Part shown: positions 30,443 to 35,473 of the stretch, one piece after another | Layout of the letters: each line of letters opens with the position of its first letter | How positions within the stretch are numbered: position 1 is the first letter of the stretch | Assembly: GCA_001579985.1 (NCBI GenBank) | Contig: LRSR01009768.1 | Location: 5,001-40,473 of the forward strand | Length of the DNA: 35,473 nucleotides | Direction of reading: 5' to 3' | DNA from: Hypsibius dujardini | Lineage: Eukaryota > Tardigrada > Eutardigrada > Parachela > Hypsibiidae | Translations under genes and position numbers: made by a program | The notes under the pieces: model-generated | What the model saw: the letters and a program-made list of their open reading frames with translations, nothing else | Databases searched by the model: none | Told to the model about the DNA's origin: nothing

Positions 30443-30566
30443 CACCACGACGCCCTCTGCAGGTGTGGAATTGCTACCACGACGCCCTCTGCAGGTGTGG
30501 AATTGCTACCGCGACGCCCTCTGCAGGTGTGGAAATCCTACCACGACGCCCTCTGCAGGTGTGGAT
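30443..30566 (+). repeat. 32-bp tandem repeat x4
   Basis: GACGCCCTCTGCAGGTGTGG recurs at 30449, 30481, 30513 and 30545, exactly 32 bp apart, each with a CTGCAG site. Units are nearly identical, suggesting a young expansion. Confidence 0.95.
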
Positions 30567-31180
30567 CAGGGTCGTGACGAGCGGAGCTGAAATTCAAGTT
30601 GGGGATACGTTAGAAAAAAAATTCTCCATAACGGACAGTTTTTTTCGTCGGGATGGAGAATGACAAAAAACACCGAGAACAAATTTTTGGCCTCAAAACA
30701 GAAAGGACGCGTAACAACAAAAATGTCCAAGTTCCTTAAAGCGACATTTTTTTAGCTTGCCAAAAGCATTCGCTTGTTTTGTTCCGTTTCTCAAAGCCTG
30801 AAGGAAAGAGGGGCTCTTACGAGAACGCTGTTCCAGTTATGTAACATTTAAGGCATGAAATAAACATCCTCAAGAGGGCGCCCAGAGACAAAGACGTTGA
30901 CTGAGAAGAGTTGAGCTCATCGAACATCAACTTTTCCGGCAATCGCACGTTCACATGACGCCTGTGGTGGTCTTTACTCTCACTCTAGGGAGTGAGTGAG
31001 TGAGGGATGAGTCACACAAACACAGACACACACAGAGGGAGGGATGAGTCACACTAACACATACACACGCATAGGGAGGAGTGGATGAGCGACACGGGGA
31101 CAAACATTGAACACATTGAACATACGCACACATACTGAACACACTGAACACTACTATGAAAAATGGCGTCTTTCTTCGCT
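30567..31180. other. Gene-free stretch with GTGAG/CACA repeats and AP-1-like sites
   Basis: No coding exon is seen. A GAGT/GTGAG run and CACA-rich repeats occupy 30975-31140. Two GGATGAGTCACAC copies at about 31006 and 31042 each contain TGAGTCA, the AP-1 consensus. Confidence 0.45.
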
Positions 31181-31182
31181 CA

Positions 31183-31575
31183 CTCGACGTACACTGCCAA
31201 AGGTCACTTCGAACGAAAAAACCATTTTTCCATCTGATTTTCCGCTCTCATTTAAAATAAAATTTTACCTCAACGTACACTGCTAAGAGGGAGAGTGAAA
31301 TAATATTTTTTCCGACTTTTATACACCGCCTGGAAAATATTTACGATTTGGACTTTTAAATAAACAGGAAATAAGGTTTGACAATTTGTCAAATTTTTTC
31401 TGGCAAAAGTTCTGCTCAACATACACAGCCGAGACAAGCACAAAAATAAAAGCCTGGCAATAGACCTCCGAGGCTGAATATTTTTTGCTAGAACAATTTC
31501 TAAATTTCTAGCTCGAAAGAAAAATGTCGCTGTCGTATTTTTTAGAGGAATTTTCTGCTCGACATACACAGCCAA
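31183..31575. repeat. Degenerate repeat marked by CTCGACATACACAGCC
   Basis: Related phrases occur at 31183, 31269, 31415 and 31558 (spacings 86, 146, 143), each followed by AAG or GAGA-like sequence. The last two units, about 145 bp long, are clearly related. No gene is assigned. Confidence 0.6.
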
Positions 31576-31629
31576 GACGAGAAAACAATTAAGCTCGGTA
31601 ATAAACCACCAAAGCTCAAATTATTCCCT

Positions 31630-31805
31630 TGATTGATTGAAAGCTTGATTGATTGATTGAAAGCTTGATTGATTGATTGTTTAAAAGCTTGATTGATTGA
31701 TTGATTAAAAGCTCGATTGATTGACTGATTAAAAGCTAGATTGATTGACTGATTAAAAGCTAGATTGATTGATTAAAGCTAGATTGATTGATTGATCGAA
31801 AGATG
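31630..31805 (+). repeat. TTGATTGATTG/AAAGCTTGA array
   Basis: TGAT tetranucleotides are punctuated by AAAGCTTGA or AAAGCTAGA about every 25 bp. It is the purest example of the TGAT family scattered through the window's introns. Confidence 0.92.
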
Positions 31806-32251
31806 AAAATCCGAAGCAAATTCAAACTAATTTCTCTAGAAATAAAATTTTCCCACTGTCAATAAATTCCGAAAATGTACTTAAAGGACGGAGGGTATAA
31901 CTAAATCGAAAAGAAGCAAGGACAGACAGACCTGCACACACACAAAGGAGGGAACGAGACAAAGGACAAGGTGACCTCGCGTTACTGCGACGCATCCAAG
32001 CCGAATTTTCCACTGCCTCTTCTGACACATTAAAATAATTTCCTACTATCCACTTCAATTTTGGGATAAATAAAATATTCCCTCATAATGAAATACGACT
32101 GTGAAGTATACGTATGAGAGCAATTTAAAAAACGCCTTTCTAAAGAAATCAGGCCAATTTACATAAATTTCGTCCACATTTAACTACCAATTTTCCTCTC
32201 AAATATTTCTAAATTTATTTCTACCTCGTGGTTTTTACGATGGAAACTCAC
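31806..32251. other. Possible intron downstream of the 32.5-kb promoter
   Basis: AT-rich sequence. A minus-strand open segment at about 31970-32035 (SEEAVENSAWMRRSNAR) is bounded by AG and GT candidates and could be an exon of the transcript starting near 32490, but I cannot confirm it. Confidence 0.25.
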
Positions 32252-32490
32252 CTGAACTCCGTTTTTTTGGTCCTCCATTTCTTCTCCATGGTTTCCCGTT
32301 GGCTCCTCCGTTTTCCTGTTCCTCCTACTCAAGTACCCTGAAGGTCGACGAGGAGTCCTATCCCGCGACGAGCTCGACGAGGATCCATGGTGTGAGGCGA
32401 AAAGGGAATGGGCTTTTTTCCTGTGCTTCCGTTGAGAGTGCGACGACGAAAGACGTTGAGAGTTGTGCGCGAGCGACGCAAGCAACTGAA
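32252..32490 (-). other. Candidate first exon of an unidentified minus-strand gene
   Basis: This is the segment between the expected start site of the TATA promoter and a good donor (GTTCAG|GTGAGT, exon end 32252). It reads open through a Ser/Arg/Lys-rich stretch (SRDRTPRRPSGYLSRRNRKT) but that frame has no ATG until MEDQKNGVQ near the donor. Another ATG in a good context (ACCATGG, MEKKWRTKK) lies in a second frame, and an upstream ATG gives a 12-codon frame. So either most of the exon is 5'UTR or the product starts near the donor. No family is recognised. Confidence 0.4.
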
Positions 32491-32514
32491 ATTTCCCTCG
32501 CTGCTGCGACTGAC

Positions 32515-32522
32515 TTTATATA
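32515..32522 (-). promoter_or_regulatory. TATA box, minus strand
   Basis: The minus strand reads GTGTATATAAAGTCAG, with TATATAAA at 32522-32515 and GC-rich sequence upstream (CACGCGGGCG). About 25-30 bp downstream comes TTTCAGTTGC, which could be the initiator. This is the strongest core promoter in the window and serves the candidate exon ending at 32252. Confidence 0.7.
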
Positions 32523-32937
32523 CACGCCCGCGTGGCTTCGACTCAATTGAGTGAGCAACTCTGGCTGCGTTCGATTCACGCTTTATGTGGTTCGATTCGT
32601 TTCATGTGGTTGTTGTTGCCGTGCCGACGAGACGACGCAGATTCGAATGAGTCTGAAACACAGAGAGAGACAGACAAGCCGGGTTTGCGGGTAAGGAGAA
32701 AAGAGAGGGAATGACGTCAGGCATATCTCGAAATTTCCACCGGGTAAAATGATTCACAAGATTAGTCATCGAGGTTATTATGCTAGGTGGCGCAGCTGTC
32801 GTCGGTCGATGTGTCGAGGCTTGCAAAGGAAGCGAAGAAACAGAGCTTTTTCTGGCTAGACTGCAGTGTTCCTGAAGTTAGTTGTAAGAATGAGACATCA
32901 ACCACGGAAAAATTTCAGATCCTGCCTTTTTAGCCAA

Positions 32938-33055
32938 ATTTAGACACAGACACAGACACAGACACAGACACAGACACAGACACAGACACAGACACAGACA
33001 CAGACCAGACACAGATACGGACCCAGACCCAGACACAGATACGGACACAGACCCC
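32938..33055 (+). repeat. ACAGAC hexanucleotide array
   Basis: ACAGAC repeats with ACGG and CCAG variants lie about 100 bp downstream of the BTB stop. They are the same hexamer family as the BTB intron and read TGTGTCTG on the gene's strand. Confidence 0.95.
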
Positions 33056-33150
33056 TTTATGTCAGCATTATTTTTTTCCGGCTTTTGTGGTCCTTACTGA
33101 ACGCCACGTCAGTGAGTCTTGGTATTTCTAAGAGTTCAAACTTCAAAACT

Positions 33151-34281
33151 TTACGCGTGACGGTTCACCGTTTGGACATTTCCGAAATTCGGCTCAAACC
33201 AAAAAAACTGCAGCATGCCCAGTTCTTGAATAAAATTTCGGCTAAACTCCCAAAAACCGTCCTCTTGGGAAAGCTCATAGGCAAACGCTTTGAACATAAT
33301 AAAAGCCGGTCCAGACAACCGCCGACAATTGTATGTGAAAGCTAAATTCAGCATTTTTATGCAATTTGAACGATTCAACCGCCGAATTAGACATCGTTCC
33401 GCTTTTTCCTTCAGACCTCTGACTTGGTACATGTCGGCAAGTTCGACGATTTCTTCCGCATACTTCCCTACATGAGGCGCTTCCCCGGTGTAGGCAAAAA
33501 CGAGAAACTCCGCGACGGCATCGACGGAAAACCGGTTGATGCGAGCTTCATTGCTGGGCGCGTCTCGGCTGTGCTTCATCAAGGCATCGAAATAGTCCGA
33601 AGAGACAACCAGAATCTTCTTCTCGCACCTGAAGAAACGTTGGGTTCTAGATATGTCAGACAAGGGCGCAGAAACAGACACAGACCCAGACACAGACCCA
33701 GACACAGACCCAGACACAGACACAGACACAGACACAGACACAGACACAGACACAGACGCAGACACAGACATACCTGAGTTTCACTCCGTTATCGAGGTTT
33801 AATGTGAAATTTCCGGCTTCGGGATCTCGCACCATTTGCCGATACCGTTCCGTTAAAATGTGCATGCCCATGTAACTCTGAGGGTCCAGAAACTTCTGCT
33901 GCTCGCGCAGAGCAATCCGCATGATATCCGCTTCTTTCAGTGCCGGTACCACCCATATGTCCAGTCGCAACCCCGTTTCCCCGCAAAATATCGGATGTGC
34001 GGCCCACGCCTCATGCGGCAGACAAATCAGTGCACTGCTCTGCCCGATGGAGGAGGTGTTCATGGTGTAGTAGGAGTCCAGCATTTCCGGTCCGGTCGAT
34101 ACGAGCTTCATGTCTTCCCCGTCAAACTCCATCCGCCACTGTCCGTCCAGCGTGGAGATCTTGAACTTTTTCACACGAATGTGAGTGTCGATGTGGGCCA
34201 GACTGCAACGCAGATGGAATCGCGGCATTTGCTCGATGTCATCCTCAACCTGGCAGCCGGCGCACTGGACGTCCAAGCTAC
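33151..34281 (-). CDS. BTB/POZ-domain protein, last two exons (partial)
   Basis: Exons 34281-33774 and 33646-33151 join in phase (AG|GTATGT donor, TATCTAG acceptor); the 5' end lies beyond the window or in an unrecognised exon. The second exon carries a BTB fold: RTQRFFRCEKKILVVSSDYF then DALMKHS (the usual hidden 'HKxxLxxxSxYF' step, with CEKK in place of H-K), FLVFAYTGEAPHVGKYAEEI and LADMYQVRGLKEKAERCL, then a short BACK-like helix. The first exon (about 169 residues, WRMEFDGEDMKLVSTGPEML) precedes BTB where many relatives have a MATH domain, but I cannot identify it as one. Such proteins are often substrate adaptors of Cullin-3 ligases; that role is inferred. A stop at 33151-33153 ends the frame. 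A GTGAAC just before it could be a further donor. Confidence 0.8.
33656..33771. repeat. ACAGAC hexamer filling the BTB intron
   Basis: The 127-bp intron 33647-33773 is almost wholly ACAGAC with CCAGAC variants (TGTGTC on the transcript), leaving little beyond the donor and acceptor. Confidence 0.95.
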
Positions 34282-35370
34282 CTGTGTAACACGTGAAGGG
34301 TGCGCATTCGTTAGAAAATTTACAGACAAACCGGAAGCATAGACACAAAAGTGCCTAAGAATTTGACGAGAAATCATCCTCTAAAACAGTGTGTCCTCCC
34401 TTGTCTGGATCGATGGAACGATATACGTTTGTGTCTGCACTGAAGACACGTTGCCTGTTCAGCTTCAGGTGTCGAGTGTCTGTTTGGGTGTTTAGTTATG
34501 CATCACTGTCTTCTGTTAACCTCCGTGTCTGTCTGGAACGATCTTGTGTTGTCTGCATCTGCCTCTTCTTTTCTGCTCGATTTATGCGATTTCATCTGTT
34601 CTGTTCTGTTCTGTTCCGTTCTGTTCTGTTCCGTTCCATCCTGATCGGTTCTGTTCAGTTCTTTTATGTTCTGTCCTGTTTTGCTCTGCTCTGTTCTGCT
34701 CTGTTCTCTTCTGTTCTCTTCTGTTCTGTTCTGTTCTGTTCTGTTCTGTTCTGTTCCGTTCTGTTCTGGTCGGCTCAGTTCAGTTCTTTATGTTCTGTCC
34801 TGTTCTGCTCTGCTCTGTTCTTCTGTTCCCGTTTCTGTTCGATTCGGTTCGGTTCGATTCGGTTTGTTCACCTGTTTAGGCCTGCCTGTCTTTTTTCACA
34901 TCCCTGTATAATTAAATTACTGTCCGCGATCGTGTCATGCAATCATATTCCTCATCTTCATCTTCTAGGTCTCTTAAATAAATTTGTCTGCCTGTAATCT
35001 GAACTGATTCGTACGTCTTCATCGTCGGTGTCCCATGTGTATGGGCCTGTGGGTCTTCGTCTGTGCCACATATAATACATTTATGTTTGATACCGAGAAA
35101 AGATCTGAAAGATGCAACTAAATAAAAAATTTCTTGTTTATTTTTTATTTTCCTCTATCTGTCTTACATACATCGCAATTGTGTCTGTGTGAGTAACTCT
35201 CAATGTCTGCGTTCTCAAATATTCTGTCTGCCTGTCTTAATTTGCACGCAGGCACACATTTTGATCTCTATTGGTTTTGCCGGCAAAAAAACGCTCAAAC
35301 AGACAGGAACGAGATGTACAGACAATCACGAGGAGGCAGACATTCGTGCGAACAGACAGAGAAAAAATGC
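34282..35370. other. Upstream intron or flank of the BTB gene, no exon seen
   Basis: A TTCTG pentanucleotide array occupies 34595-34865 (AGAAC on the BTB strand). Outside it no exon was recognised. TTTTGCCGGCAAAA (palindrome) lies near 35275. The 200-codon open frame at 34389-34997 is repeat composition. Confidence 0.55.
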
Positions 35371-35432
35371 AGGCAGAAAAACAGACAGACAGAAAGACAG
35401 GCAGACAGACAGACAGGCAGGCAGGCAGACAA

Positions 35433-35473
<41 letters not shown>
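35371..35473 (+). repeat. CAGA array running off the right edge
   Basis: CAGA with CAGG and CAAA variants continues to the end of the window, the same family as the arrays in the left-hand introns. Confidence 0.93.

Noticed and set aside
34389-34997. 202-codon Cys/Ser/Phe-rich frame
   Set aside because: It is the translation of a TTCTG pentanucleotide array.

Overview
The window is nuclear DNA from a multicellular animal, most likely an invertebrate that cannot be placed more closely by reading alone. It has short spliced genes with GT-AG introns, a eukaryotic initiator-type tRNA, and single-copy animal genes (DSCC1, MRPL41, HSD17B12, ANP32, COQ6). When the exons are joined by eye, DSCC1 comes to 393 aa, HSD17B12 to 312 aa and COQ6 to 472 aa, close to the vertebrate lengths. 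No viral or retroelement coding sequence was recognised.

Left part, 1-18.1 kb, gene-dense. In order: the 3' end of a coiled-coil, probably ciliary CFAP45-like gene (+); a decayed ANP32 fragment that keeps an intron (+); DSCC1 (-), sharing a divergent promoter with MRPL41 (+); HSD17B12 (+); an ANP32 gene (+); a tRNA-Met with initiator features; a second ANP32 gene (-) convergent with the first; and COQ6 (+, ten exons). The genes do unrelated housekeeping work: cohesion and clamp loading, mitochondrial translation, fatty-acid elongation, acidic nuclear chaperones, and ubiquinone synthesis. Only the ANP32 copies are a family cluster.

The spaces between these genes and many introns hold two kinds of repeat. 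One is CAGA/CTGT (plus CAGG/CCTG) and TGAT tetranucleotide arrays. The other is foldback (long inverted-repeat) elements, at 4953, 5348, 5849, 9984, 10635 and 14796. The last is a clean TA-flanked MITE directly at the 5' splice site of a COQ6 intron. COQ6 intron 1 is a 67-bp minisatellite that repeats its own 5' splice site.

Right part, 18.1-32 kb, shows no recognisable gene. It is a mosaic of degenerate tandem arrays (units of about 390, 360, 300, 75, 47/45, 39/36 and 32 bp), many built from CAGACA/TGTCTG words whose strand polarity flips along the block. At 32.25-32.52 kb there is a convincing minus-strand TATA promoter with a first exon of unknown product. At 33.15-34.28 kb lie the last two exons of a minus-strand BTB-domain gene that continues past the right edge.
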